Shown: positions 1 to 8,086 of the stretch, piece after piece
Layout of the letters: the number at the start of each line of letters is the position of its first letter
Position numbering within the stretch: the stretch's first letter is position 1
From: Microbacterium sp. SLBN-154
GTDB lineage: Bacteria; Actinomycetota; Actinomycetes; Actinomycetales; Microbacteriaceae
Direction of reading: 5' to 3'
NCBI RefSeq assembly: GCF_006715565.1
Contig: NZ_VFNL01000001.1
Span: 1,612,001 to 1,676,000, forward strand
DNA length: 64,000 bases
Made by a program: the position numbers and the translations under genes
Notes under the pieces: generated by a model
The model's input: the letters and a program-made list of their open reading frames with translations, nothing else
Databases searched by the model: none
What the model was told of the DNA's origin: nothing

Positions 1-1
1 C

Positions 2-256
2 GTCGGCGAGCGATACGAGGTAGTGACCAACGTGCCGGTCGACACAGGATTCGCTGAACTGACCGTGTCGATCCTGCCGGGAGGGACCGGGCCGGCATCA
101 ACGACACTCACAGTGTCCACAAAGGTGTTCGTGGGCTCGACCTTGCCGGAGAGCCGCATACTCGAAATGGTGGATAACGCCCACAATGTGTCAAAGGAAG
201 CGTTCTTCGCGATAGTGTCCGATGACGCGACGAGCAAGTGGGGGGCTTCGGAGTGA
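2..256 (+). CDS. C-terminal part of a TIGR04255-family protein (5' partial)
   Basis: The frame is open from base 2, so the gene begins left of the window; an internal GTG at 23 need not be the start. The 84 visible residues end in a helix with the pattern ILEMVDNAHN, then a phenylalanine-rich segment and a tail DATSKWG. This resembles the C-terminus of the sporadically distributed TIGR04255 family (about 250 residues, unknown function), where an AH...F...I pattern precedes the end. The family assignment rests on recall of that tail and is moderate. The stop overlaps the ATG of the next gene by one base, so translation is probably coupled. Confidence 0.5.
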   Translation, partial: VGERYEVVTNVPVDTGFAELTVSILPGGTGPASTTLTVSTKVFVGSTLPESRILEMVDNAHNVSKEAFFAIVSDDATSKWGASE

Positions 257-750
257 TGTTGAGCGCGACTCTCTCGAGAGATGACATTGGGGCGCAGCTG
301 GACGAACACGCGCACGGGCGTCCGTCCTTCTCGTTCATGGAAGACGTTGCGCCGATCGACAGGTCTCGTGCCGCGTTGTTGTCCTACGCGCATCGGCAGC
401 TAGTCTCGCTGGCTCGGCGACAGGGCGCGACGGCCACGAGTGTCCGCCGATACTCCTCGGTCCTGCGGCTCTTGGGCGCGCTCGTGACCGACGGGACACC
501 TACTCCCCAGGTAGCGGATAACGGTGAAGGCGGAATTTCGGTCGAGTGGCTCGTCAACGGCAATTCGCTTCTTCTGGATTATGAAGACGAAACCGAGATC
601 CTGCTGTCCGCTCGCAGTTCAGAAGGAGAACGCGTCCTATGCGAGACCATCACGGGTTGGTGGTCGAAAAGCGACGCTCCCGTTGTAGCCGCACGGGAAT
701 TCCTGCGGCGCGTGGCTCCCGCTGTCCAGAATCCTCTTCCCTTGCGCTGA
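256..750 (+). CDS. Unknown protein, second gene of the left-end cassette
   Basis: The ATG at 256 overlaps the upstream TGA by one base (TGATG), which is why it is preferred over GTG at 238 or 253. The product is about 164 residues: an N-terminal stretch of mixed polar residues, a basic helical segment around residues 40-70 (ALLSYAHRQLVSLARRQ), then a beta-rich half containing GGISVEWLVNG and DEILLSA-like strands and ending in a predicted helix. I do not recognise a named family. Its tight coupling to the TIGR04255-type gene and to the next gene suggests that the three proteins act together. Confidence 0.6.
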   Translation: MLSATLSRDDIGAQLDEHAHGRPSFSFMEDVAPIDRSRAALLSYAHRQLVSLARRQGATATSVRRYSSVLRLLGALVTDGTPTPQVADNGEGGISVEWLVNGNSLLLDYEDETEILLSARSSEGERVLCETITGWWSKSDAPVVAAREFLRRVAPAVQNPLPLR

Positions 751-753
751 GTC

Positions 754-1224
754 TTGACGGAGTTCACAAGCCTCACGGTCACGATCGACCGCGAGGTTCA
801 CATGCACGAAGAGATCCTGCGAAGGTTCAACGACCAAGATCCGTCCCACTACGACACAGTCGTGAGGGACGAGGGCGACGGCACACGGAAACTCAAAGGT
901 GGCGCGCTCAGGTGGGACGACGACGGATGCTCCGTGTACAGATCGCGCATTCTCCTGATTTTGGGGCTGCCGAAAGACTGCATCGCAACTGACGCCCACC
1001 CCGCGGTCGCCAGGACAAGTCGGGCATTGATCGAGTCGTTCACATCGGGCCTTGCTGACACGGCGGTCAGACCGGAGTTTGCAGTCGTCGCCGACCCGCT
1101 CGAGCCTGGCGAGCCTTACGATCCCGCCCACACGCTCATCCAGCCGATGGCCGAGTACCCGTCGAAAACCAAGCGTCGAACGGCCGCCAACGATCTAGCC
1201 CGGTCCGCATTCTCGCTGCTCTAG
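754..1224 (+). CDS. Unknown protein, third gene of the left-end cassette
   Basis: TTG at 754 is the assigned start, three bases after the previous stop; an internal ATG at 802 is an alternative. The product is about 156 residues. It has a conserved-looking core with DGTRKLKGGALRW, a short cysteine-containing strand (GCSVYRSRIL), and a C-terminal part rich in Pro and Glu that ends in a basic helix. I do not recognise the family. No membrane segment or signal peptide is visible. A strong hairpin at 1250-1285 ends the unit just downstream. Confidence 0.55.
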   Translation: MTEFTSLTVTIDREVHMHEEILRRFNDQDPSHYDTVVRDEGDGTRKLKGGALRWDDDGCSVYRSRILLILGLPKDCIATDAHPAVARTSRALIESFTSGLADTAVRPEFAVVADPLEPGEPYDPAHTLIQPMAEYPSKTKRRTAANDLARSAFSLL

Positions 1225-1249
1225 GCTCCTTCGCGGGTTTGTCGCCGAG

Positions 1250-1285
1250 GGGCCGCCTCGCGAGAAGATGAGCGCGAGGCGGCCC
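1250..1285. terminator. Strong hairpin between convergent units
   Basis: Perfect 13-bp arms at 1250-1262 and 1273-1285 (GGGCCGCCTCGCG and its complement) enclose a 10-base loop. It lies between the end of the rightward cassette (1224) and the end of the leftward tape measure unit (1326), so it could stop transcription from both sides. There is no clear T tract. Confidence 0.7.
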
Positions 1286-1325
1286 GTGGCGGCTCCCGTG
1301 TGCCTCAGGAGCGTCTGGATCGCCG

Positions 1326-2060
1326 TCAGGCGGCGACAGGTGCCGCGTCCGCCTCGGCGACGTGAGAGGCGATCCCGGCGGCCATCATGTCGGCGGCCCC
1401 CGTGTCGACCAGGCTCTGCGCGGCGTCGAGGTACGGTGCCGCGGCGGCGAACTTCACGTCGGCGGTGTTCGCGGCGGTCAGAAGCTCGGCGAGGCGCTCG
1501 TCGGGGGTGATCTGCGCGATCCGGTCGTACACCGCTCGCTGCATCCACGAAGTCACCGCGGCCGGCACAGCGTCCGGGGCGAGGGCAGCTCCCACGCGTT
1601 CCTGGAACGTGGGCGGACGGTAGCCGCTGGCGGCGACCCAGGAGGGACCGAACTCAGCGATCGCGAGGGCGGTGTCCATGTCAGCCGTCTTCAGGATGTC
1701 GCGGAGTTCCATGCCGGCGTCGAGCTGCCGCTCCACCTGCCGCCACTTCTGCTCCGACCGGATGAGAGCCGCCGGGTCGTCGGCGACGCGTACGTTCTCC
1801 CTGGCAGTGTCGATGAGGTACCGACGGGAGTTCTCGAGGGAGCGGCGCAGGTTCTCCACGTCGGTCTGGGCGGCAGCGCGGAACTCGCGTGCCATCTCCT
1901 GCTGCAGCCTCGCCAAGGCATCCTTCGTCAGGTTCGGGTCACGGTGCTGCCGTGCACGGGTCAGCGCGTCGCTGATTTCTCGTGCGGAGCTGATGGCTCG
2001 CTCCTTCGCCTGGGCGAGGTCGCGGGCAGACAAGCGAACGCTTTCGATGAAGATGGGCAT
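1326..2060 (-). CDS. Helical phage-type protein downstream of the tape measure gene
   Basis: The start ATG at 2060 is preceded by an AGGAG ribosome site; a longer open frame upstream overlaps the tape measure gene and is not used. The 244-residue product begins MPIFIESVRL and is almost wholly alpha-helical. It has an N-terminal coiled-coil-like region (about residues 10-100, rich in Ala, Arg, Glu and Gln) and an Ala-rich C-terminus. No catalytic motif, signal peptide or membrane segment is visible. Its place directly after a tape measure gene would suit a minor tail protein, but it has no typical tail-protein features. Function unknown. Confidence 0.7.
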   Translation of the reverse strand: MPIFIESVRLSARDLAQAKERAISSAREISDALTRARQHRDPNLTKDALARLQQEMAREFRAAAQTDVENLRRSLENSRRYLIDTARENVRVADDPAALIRSEQKWRQVERQLDAGMELRDILKTADMDTALAIAEFGPSWVAASGYRPPTFQERVGAALAPDAVPAAVTSWMQRAVYDRIAQITPDERLAELLTAANTADVKFAAAAPYLDAAQSLVDTGAADMMAAGIASHVAEADAAPVAA

Positions 2061-2106
2061 GGGGTTTCTCCTTCGGGGTGGTGCTCGCATTCGGCGAGCG
2101 TTGGGG

Positions 2107-4998
2107 TCAGATGGTCGAGTGTCGGCCCCGGGCGACCCGGGCTTGCGCGGCGTCGTGGGCGCGGATGCGGCTGTCCGCGGCTCCTGCCATCTCGGCGAGG
2201 AAGTACTCCGGGGAGAACGGGGACTGCACGTAGATCGCCGGAGCCGGGCTGGACGCGGCGGGGGAGCCGTCCGCGAACCGTGCTGCGCCCGCGGGAATGT
2301 AGACGCCGCCGAGGATCGCTGCGGTCTCAGCCATGATCGCCTCGGACCGTGCCCTCTTCGACGGTGCGTGCGGGATGTACGACTCCCCGCCGGTCTCCGG
2401 CTCCGCCCAGACCCGCCAGTCCCCGGCGCGCGCAATCTGTGCGACGTGATGCTCGACCCCGCCGCCGGCGAAGTACTTCACCACGCCGCCGTCCGCCTGT
2501 TGCAGCGCGCCGCGGCCACCACCGCCGCCTGTGTTGATCACGTCGAGGTAGACGTTGAACCGGCGATCCTTGTTGCGGCGCATGAACGCCTCGACGCTGT
2601 CCTGCGCCTGGGCGGTCTCTGCAGTGATCGCGACGGCTCTCTCGTCCGGGAGCCCGAACACCTTGTCTGCGAGCTTCTGCACCTCGTCGGCGTTGAACCC
2701 GGCCGCTCGGGCTGACTCCTCGAACGCCTGCCGCTGAGCGGCGAGCGTTCCGTAGTACTTGTCGGAAGCGTCCTTCGCGCTCATCGTCCGCTGATCAAGC
2801 TCGAACTGCTTCAGGGCCGCGTCCTGAGCGTTGCTGGCCACATCGGCGAGCATCGCCGCGTTCGCGGAGCCGGCGACAGTGGCCTCGTCCAGTGAGAGGC
2901 TGAAGCCGTCGAGCGTGCCGTTCGTCTGCTGGAACTCGTCTCGCTGACGCTGAACCTCGCCCGAGATCCCTGCGAGGGCTTCCTGGTAGCGGGCGTTGGA
3001 GGTGATCGCGTCCTGCCCCACCCCATTCGCCTCGTTGATCTCGTCGATCAGCTCCGAGAGCTGCGAGGACAGCTCTTCAGCGCCGGAAGCTGCTTCCAGG
3101 TAGGCGTCGGCGGCGGACTCTGTCTCCTCGACCCCTTCCGAGGTGATCTCGTTCTTCTGCTCAGTGATGCGCGCGCCGTCCTTCTCGGCCTGCTGGAGCG
3201 CCTCGATGCCGGCGAGCGCGCGGGTGGACGCCGAAGACACTTCGAAGAGCGAGAGCCCGTGCTCATCGGCGAGGCGCTGAGCGGCTTCCATGTCGCCCTG
3301 CCCGGCCTTCATCACGTCGGACAGCTCCGCCAGGGCATCCTTGTTCCCCTGTGCGGCGTCGGCGAGTGTGTCGAGGCTGATCCCGAACTTCTCGGCGGCG
3401 TCAGCAGCGGACCCGCGCGACACCCACAGCCATGACTCCTCCGCGGTGAGCTGCTCAGCGACGAACGACCGCGCGGCTCCCTCGCCCTGCTCGAGAGCGT
3501 CGGCGTACGCCTCTGCCCGCTGACGGGCTTCCGCCTGCCGCTGCGCGAGGAGTCCGACGACGGTAATCACGCCGGCGAGAGCGAGCCCGACCGCACCACC
3601 GATCGCGGCCGTCCGCGTCATGCTGATCTCCGCGGTCTTGAACTGTGCGCCCAGCTCGATCAGCTTGGCCCTGAGCCCGACGGTCGCTCCGGAGGCCAGC
3701 AGCAGAGCGCCAGTGAAGACACCGACGACGAGAGTGGTCGTCTGGACCCCCTCCGGGAGCTCCCCGTACCAGTCGACGAGGAGGGTGATGGCCTGCACCA
3801 TGTCGCGGAGGACGTCGTTCGCGCTTGACCCTGTCTTGATCAGGGCGGTGTCGAGCGCGCCGCCGAGCTTCTCGATGTCACCCGCCAGGTTGTCCTGTCG
3901 AATCGCGGCCTGCTCCGCCGCATAGCCGGTGTCGTCGACCGCCGCGGTCCACTCGTCGACAGCCTTCGCACCACCCTCGTACAGCAGAGTCGCGGCGTTC
4001 AGAGACTCGTTGCCGAAGATCCGACCCAGTGCCGCGAGGCGCTCCTGCTCGCTGAGTCCGCCGAGGCGGCTGCGCAGCTGCTCCGCGATGCCGGACAGCG
4101 ACAGCATGTTCCCCTGCGCGTCGAACACGGTGATCCCATACCGCTCGAGCTCGGTGTTGGCCGCCGCTGAGGGTGCCTGGAGCGATGCGAGCACGCCGCG
4201 GAGTGCTGTTCCCGCCTTCTCGCCGATGACGCCCTGCGTGGCGAAGTAAGCGATCGTGCCGGCCGTCTCTTCGATCGAGAGACCTACCGAGCCGGCGAGG
4301 GGGCCCACGTAGGAGAGCGCGAGCGAGAGGTCGTCGACGGACCCCTGCGCCTTGCCTGCCCCGGCGGCGAGGATGTCCGCGACGCGGGCGGCCTGCTCCG
4401 CGGGAAGCCGGAACTGGGTGAGCGTCGTCGCCATGATCTCTGCGGACCGGGCGACGGCGAGCTGCCCGGCCGCCGCCAGTGACAGGGCCCCGTTGAGTGA
4501 CCCGTTGACGATCTGGGAGACCGACTGTCCCGCCTTCGCGAGTTCCTCCTGAGCGGCGGCTGCCTCGGTCGCGCTGTACGCCGTGTCTGCTCCAGCCTCG
4601 AGCGCGGCGTCGCCGAGAGCTCGCTGCTCTTCCGCTGTCGCCATCGTCGCGGCGCGCACGTTCGACATGCCCTGGTCGAACTCAGCGAACTTCGCCACAG
4701 AGAGCCCCACCATGGCGGTGACCGCGAGGCCCCCCGCGATGAGGGCGAGGCTGAGGCCCTTCGCGGTCTGGATCTGCGCCTCCGTCGCCTGAGCCTGCTT
4801 CTTCTGGTCCTCCGCGGCCTTCCGAGATCGGCCGCCGAGGTCATCTGTCGCCTTCCCCTGCCCAGCGAGAGCGGTCGAGGCGGACTTGGACGATCCCTCG
4901 ACCTTCTTCACTGCTTGATCGGCCTGGGCCATGTCCCGCTGGAACATCTGCGCCCCGGCGGTCTGGATCTTGAAGATCAGCGCTCCGACGTCGAACAT
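2107..4998 (-). CDS. Phage tail tape measure protein (TP901 type)
   Basis: The product is 963 residues from ATG at 4998, with AGGAG just upstream and a one-base overlap with the preceding stop. Residues 1-80 are polar and helical. Residues 81-101 form a hydrophobic segment, followed by FDQGMSNVRAAT, typical of the start of the TP901 core. Two further hydrophobic stretches lie roughly at 430-455 and 465-490. Long Ala/Glu-rich helices follow, and a Gly-rich C-terminus includes FAGGGVEHHVAQI and GGESYIPHAP, seen at the ends of many tape measure proteins. The protein normally sets tail length in siphoviruses. Here no tail tube, chaperone or baseplate gene is recognisable next to it, which is unusual. 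Confidence 0.9.
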   Translation of the reverse strand: MFDVGALIFKIQTAGAQMFQRDMAQADQAVKKVEGSSKSASTALAGQGKATDDLGGRSRKAAEDQKKQAQATEAQIQTAKGLSLALIAGGLAVTAMVGLSVAKFAEFDQGMSNVRAATMATAEEQRALGDAALEAGADTAYSATEAAAAQEELAKAGQSVSQIVNGSLNGALSLAAAGQLAVARSAEIMATTLTQFRLPAEQAARVADILAAGAGKAQGSVDDLSLALSYVGPLAGSVGLSIEETAGTIAYFATQGVIGEKAGTALRGVLASLQAPSAAANTELERYGITVFDAQGNMLSLSGIAEQLRSRLGGLSEQERLAALGRIFGNESLNAATLLYEGGAKAVDEWTAAVDDTGYAAEQAAIRQDNLAGDIEKLGGALDTALIKTGSSANDVLRDMVQAITLLVDWYGELPEGVQTTTLVVGVFTGALLLASGATVGLRAKLIELGAQFKTAEISMTRTAAIGGAVGLALAGVITVVGLLAQRQAEARQRAEAYADALEQGEGAARSFVAEQLTAEESWLWVSRGSAADAAEKFGISLDTLADAAQGNKDALAELSDVMKAGQGDMEAAQRLADEHGLSLFEVSSASTRALAGIEALQQAEKDGARITEQKNEITSEGVEETESAADAYLEAASGAEELSSQLSELIDEINEANGVGQDAITSNARYQEALAGISGEVQRQRDEFQQTNGTLDGFSLSLDEATVAGSANAAMLADVASNAQDAALKQFELDQRTMSAKDASDKYYGTLAAQRQAFEESARAAGFNADEVQKLADKVFGLPDERAVAITAETAQAQDSVEAFMRRNKDRRFNVYLDVINTGGGGGRGALQQADGGVVKYFAGGGVEHHVAQIARAGDWRVWAEPETGGESYIPHAPSKRARSEAIMAETAAILGGVYIPAGAARFADGSPAASSPAPAIYVQSPFSPEYFLAEMAGAADSRIRAHDAAQARVARGRHSTI

Positions 4999-5336
4999 CA
5001 GGACTCCTTTCCGGGGTGGTTGATGCCGAGGACCCTGCAGGCGAGCGCGAGCCGGTTCAGGTGCTTGAGGTGAGTCGGGATCGACCACGTCGGCACTTCG
5101 ACGGCGATGCACATGGCGTACGTGGAGATGGCGGCGAGGATGACGTGGCGCGCGTACCCGGGGTGTTCGGCGTGGGTGGCGTGGAAGCGGAGCAGCTCCG
5201 ATGTGCCGTCGGGAGTCTCGCGGAACGCTTTCGCAAGATGGAATGTGTCAGCGTCGGTGGTGGCTGCGTCGACGGCGACGAGTCCGTCGAGCTGTCGAGC
5301 GAAGTTCTCGACTTCTTGGTCGATGTGGTCGGTCAT
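4998..5336 (-). CDS. Small unknown phage-type protein between replication-type and tape measure genes
   Basis: The 112-residue product starts at ATG 5336 and overlaps both neighbours (four bases upstream, one base downstream). Residues 1-60 are acidic and polar; the second half is helical with several Cys, His and hydrophobic residues, ending in GINHPGKES. In ordinary siphoviruses this slot holds the tail assembly chaperones with a programmed frameshift. No second overlapping frame or slippery site is evident here, so that identity is not supported. Function unknown. Confidence 0.65.
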   Translation of the reverse strand: MTDHIDQEVENFARQLDGLVAVDAATTDADTFHLAKAFRETPDGTSELLRFHATHAEHPGYARHVILAAISTYAMCIAVEVPTWSIPTHLKHLNRLALACRVLGINHPGKES

Positions 5337-6316
5337 GAGGCGACTTCCAATGTTTGGAGGGCTGTCGGGTATCGGTGTTCCGGGCAGTAGACGCACGTGC
5401 CGTCCGGAAGCCAGCGATGCCCGGCGGCTTCGCATCCGCCCTTGGCCCTTTCCTGCGCCTCGATCCGAGCTACAACGGCGAGGTTCTCCTCGCCCCGAGT
5501 CGGCTTTCGGGCGGCGAAGCGGCCTGCAACGACACGACCAGCAGCGGCAGTGGTCAATGCCCGCTCCGTTGGTGCCATGAGCGCGTTCCACTCGGCCTCG
5601 GTCGGGATGGGGGCGACGGGCGGGTCATCCGTCCACCGCTCGCCCTTCAGCCACACACACAGCGCCGGGACGAACTGTCGCTCGGTGGTGGCTGCGTAGG
5701 CCTGGCCAAATCGGATGACGTCCGCTGTGAGAGTTGCGAGGTCGCGGGACTTGGCAGCTCGGATGAACGCATCGAGCGACCGCTTGCGCTCGACCTTCTT
5801 CGGCCACTGCGAATAGGCCCGATCGAACTGCGACTCGATCTCGCGCGCCGAAGGCGGGGGAGTTAGTTCTTCGTGATGATCTTCTGGCAGATGGTGTTCT
5901 GAAGTACTGGTGTTCTTAGTGGCGGATTCACCGACGTCGGAAAAACCGTCGTCGGCTGAACCGTCGTCGGTAAATCCACCGGTGTCGGATTTCCCGACAG
6001 CGGTGGATATTCCGACAGCGGCCGGATCGTTGATCTCGTACTCGATCTCGTTGAACCGACCGTGAGCGCCCTGCGTCTGCCGGCGGACCAGGTACCCGCA
6101 CTCAGCGAGCTCGAGCACTGCCCCTCGGATCGCATCGCGCCCTTCCGGGCCGGCCTTCTGCAGCCCTGCGATCGTCACGTGCCATCCGGCCCGATGGGTC
6201 ATCAGCTCGGCAAGCAGTCCACGCGCACGACGCGACAGACGTTCGTCACGGAGCCACGCATTCGGGATCTGCGTGAAGTCCCGCTCGAAAGCCATCGTCG
6301 TGCGCGTGATGCCCAT
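5333..6316 (-). CDS. Phage replication-type HTH protein
   Basis: The 327-residue product starts at ATG 6316, overlapping the upstream stop by one base; Met8 (6295) is an alternative. Its N-terminus reads MAFERDFTQIPNAWLRDERL and continues into a winged-helix region (to about residue 85), as in actinophage helix-turn-helix or replication-initiation proteins. A low-complexity Asp/Ser/Thr linker follows (about 95-150). A second conserved block has YSQWPKKVERK and ends near VCVWLKGERWTD-like residues. The C-terminus has a paired-cysteine feature (CEAAGHRW...CVYC) that could bind zinc. It probably helps start element replication or load a helicase; this is inferred from family resemblance. Confidence 0.7.
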   Translation of the reverse strand: MGITRTTMAFERDFTQIPNAWLRDERLSRRARGLLAELMTHRAGWHVTIAGLQKAGPEGRDAIRGAVLELAECGYLVRRQTQGAHGRFNEIEYEINDPAAVGISTAVGKSDTGGFTDDGSADDGFSDVGESATKNTSTSEHHLPEDHHEELTPPPSAREIESQFDRAYSQWPKKVERKRSLDAFIRAAKSRDLATLTADVIRFGQAYAATTERQFVPALCVWLKGERWTDDPPVAPIPTEAEWNALMAPTERALTTAAAGRVVAGRFAARKPTRGEENLAVVARIEAQERAKGGCEAAGHRWLPDGTCVYCPEHRYPTALQTLEVAS

Positions 6317-6546
6317 CAGGCAGCCTCGAGGACGTGCTTCAGATCGGCGAGGGCACGGGCGTAGCGGATGCGGAACTCACCTCGGGGGCGGCGCTTGCCG
6401 GTCTCCCACATATTGATCGTCACCCGGTTCACGCCGACCTCGGCGGCCAGCCGACCGACGCCAATACCCGCGGCCTCGCGGATGCGTCGAGCCTCCGCGG
6501 GGGTGGGTAGCGCCTTCAGCAGCTGGGCTTCCTCGATGAGAGTCAC
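6316..6546 (-). CDS. Small XRE-family HTH regulator
   Basis: The 76-residue product starts at GTG 6546, preceded by AGGAAGG at good spacing. Its core is a Cro/C1-type helix-turn-helix (GVGRLAAEVGVNRVTINMW followed by ETGKRRPRG). It is the first gene of the leftward unit that runs into the replication-type and tape measure genes, and is divergent from another XRE gene at 6651. The arrangement suggests a Cro-like switch controlling that unit. Confidence 0.8.
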   Translation of the reverse strand: MTLIEEAQLLKALPTPAEARRIREAAGIGVGRLAAEVGVNRVTINMWETGKRRPRGEFRIRYARALADLKHVLEAA

Positions 6547-6570
6547 GGTCCCGTCCTTCCTGTTGTTTCC

Positions 6571-6599
6571 AGGCTGGCGGGGCGCTACTGTCGTGTCAA
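6571..6599 (-). promoter_or_regulatory. Candidate promoter for the leftward XRE-replication-tape measure unit
   Basis: On the minus strand TTGACA (6594-6599) is followed after 17 bases by CAGCCT (6571-6576). This gives a perfect -35 box and a weak -10 box. The predicted start lies about 20 bases before the GTG at 6546. Confidence 0.45.
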
Positions 6600-6650
6600 C
6601 GCAAAGAGTGCGGGTGTAACTCAAACCGATGACATGAGAGCGGCAGATCC

Positions 6651-7151
6651 ATGAGGATCGAAAAAATTGTGGGGCAGAACGTTGCGCGACTACGAGCAGC
6701 GAAGGGCTGGAGCCAGCCCCAGTTCGGCGAGGAAATCGGCTCCTTGCTGAAGTCCAAGCCGTGGACACGGCAGGCGGTCTCGAACGCGGAGAAGGGCCAG
6801 CGCGCGTTCACCGTCGCTGACCTCGTCGCCCTCGCCTGTGTGCTGGAGACATCACCGGCGGCGCTGCTCACGTTGCCGCCGACGCTGTCGACGGTGCAGG
6901 TTGGGGACGCGGAGATCAGGCGCGACTACCTCGAGAACCCGACCTGGAGTCACGAGTCCACATCGGAGGCGCTCGCGAGCGTGGTCGACGTGGTGCGTGT
7001 GATCGAGGATGGCCTGAACGCGCTGCGAGACCTGACTGACCCTCTCCTCGAGAAGGCCGGCGACCTGACCACGGCGGGAGTCGTCTTGCAGGGCCGTATC
7101 CGACTTGAGGAGGCGGGCGCAGCTCGGCCCGGCGACTACGGATGGGCATGA
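6651..7151 (+). CDS. XRE-family transcriptional regulator
   Basis: The 166-residue product starts at ATG 6651. The N-terminal domain is a typical XRE helix-turn-helix (VARLRAAKGWSQPQFGEEIG, then RQAVSNAEKGQRAF). The C-terminal part has acidic helices of unknown role. It faces away from the XRE gene at 6316-6546, and the two probably share operators in the 104-base gap. It begins a rightward three-gene run (6651-8080). Confidence 0.8.
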   Translation: MRIEKIVGQNVARLRAAKGWSQPQFGEEIGSLLKSKPWTRQAVSNAEKGQRAFTVADLVALACVLETSPAALLTLPPTLSTVQVGDAEIRRDYLENPTWSHESTSEALASVVDVVRVIEDGLNALRDLTDPLLEKAGDLTTAGVVLQGRIRLEEAGAARPGDYGWA

Positions 7152-7163
7152 GGAGAGCACAAA

Positions 7164-7550
7164 ATGGCTGAGACACCACGCCGAACAGTCCGGCCCGAAG
7201 ATGAACCACCGCGGACGCTCGCGGAATTGCTTGACATCGCGGGTGCAATTCCGGGCATGCCGTTCCTCGGCGAGGGCGTCCCCAGCCTGTACACCGAGGG
7301 AGCGATCTCCCACGCGGAGGCGAGGCTCTTGGAGCACCACGCGAGGCGCAGCGCCGCCGGTCAGAAGCGGGCTCTCGCTCAGCCCCGTCAGGCCACGGAT
7401 GAGCAGCTCGCGAAAGCTCGTAGCGACCTCGACGACGTGCTCGAGCGTCTCCATCAGAAGTACCCGCACCTCAATAGCGCGCAGGCTCGCCGAGCGCCCG
7501 AGTCCACACCACCGGTTGCAGGGCCGGCCACGCCACGAGGAGGCGAATGA
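7164..7550 (+). CDS. Unknown small phage-type protein
   Basis: The 128-residue product starts at ATG 7164, twelve bases after the previous stop. The N-terminus is basic and Pro-rich. The middle contains a helical stretch (EARLLEHHARRSAAG) and an Ala/Asp-rich helix, and the end is Pro-rich and disordered. No known domain is recognised. Its stop overlaps the start of the next HTH gene by four bases, so the pair is probably co-translated. Confidence 0.65.
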   Translation: MAETPRRTVRPEDEPPRTLAELLDIAGAIPGMPFLGEGVPSLYTEGAISHAEARLLEHHARRSAAGQKRALAQPRQATDEQLAKARSDLDDVLERLHQKYPHLNSAQARRAPESTPPVAGPATPRGGE

Positions 7551-8080
7551 TGCCCGCAATCACCCCTGAGATCCGCGATCGGATCGTTGCCCTCTTCGAC
7601 GAGGGGCGGCACCGCAATGAGATCGCGCGCGAGCTCGGAGTCTCAGGTCCCACTGTCACCCGCGTCTGCCGTGACGCCGGCCGTGAGTTCGACCGGGCGA
7701 ACGACATCCTCGAGCTGCGAGCTGCGAAGGTCGATCTCGACGACATGCGGGAGCGTGTCGCGAAGAAGATGCTGATCGTCGCCGACGACACGCTCAGCGA
7801 CCTCGACGCACCCCACCTCGTGTACAACTTCGGCGGGAAGGAGAACACCTACGCGGAGCATCTCCTCGACGAGGCACCTCTCGCTGCCAAGCTCGACGCG
7901 CTTCGCGGAGCGAGCCTTGCTGTCGACAAAGCGACCCGCATTGTCGAAAGAGCTCCCACCGGTGCTGGGGAAGCGCTCGGGATTTTGGACACGCTCGCCG
8001 CTGGATTCGAGCTTGCCGCTCAGCAGATCCGCGCAGAGGAGTCGGAACCCCGGGCGGGGAGCACCGACGACGGGACCTGA
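7547..8080 (+). CDS. Actinophage HTH protein, possibly terminase small subunit-like
   Basis: The 177-residue product starts at ATG 7547, with a second ATG at 7550. The N-terminus carries a recombinase/homeodomain-like helix-turn-helix (HRNEIARELGVSGPTVTRV). A conserved segment LVYNFGGKENTYAEH follows about two-thirds along, a pattern I recall from HTH proteins of actinophages, some annotated as terminase small subunits. The C-terminus is helical and acidic. The HTH is visibly related to that of the gene at 9073-9429 on the other side of the AbiTii gene. Its stop faces the AbiTii stop, 6 bases away. Confidence 0.65.
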   Translation: MMPAITPEIRDRIVALFDEGRHRNEIARELGVSGPTVTRVCRDAGREFDRANDILELRAAKVDLDDMRERVAKKMLIVADDTLSDLDAPHLVYNFGGKENTYAEHLLDEAPLAAKLDALRGASLAVDKATRIVERAPTGAGEALGILDTLAAGFELAAQQIRAEESEPRAGSTDDGT

Positions 8081-8086
8081 GGCGCC

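Noticed and set aside
1..1300. Left attachment site of the element
   Set aside because: No copy of the tRNA-Arg 3' end was seen in the window, so the left end lies outside.
4998..5336. Tail assembly chaperone with programmed frameshift before the tape measure gene
   Set aside because: No second overlapping reading frame or slippery run is seen; only a single small frame with one-base overlap is present.
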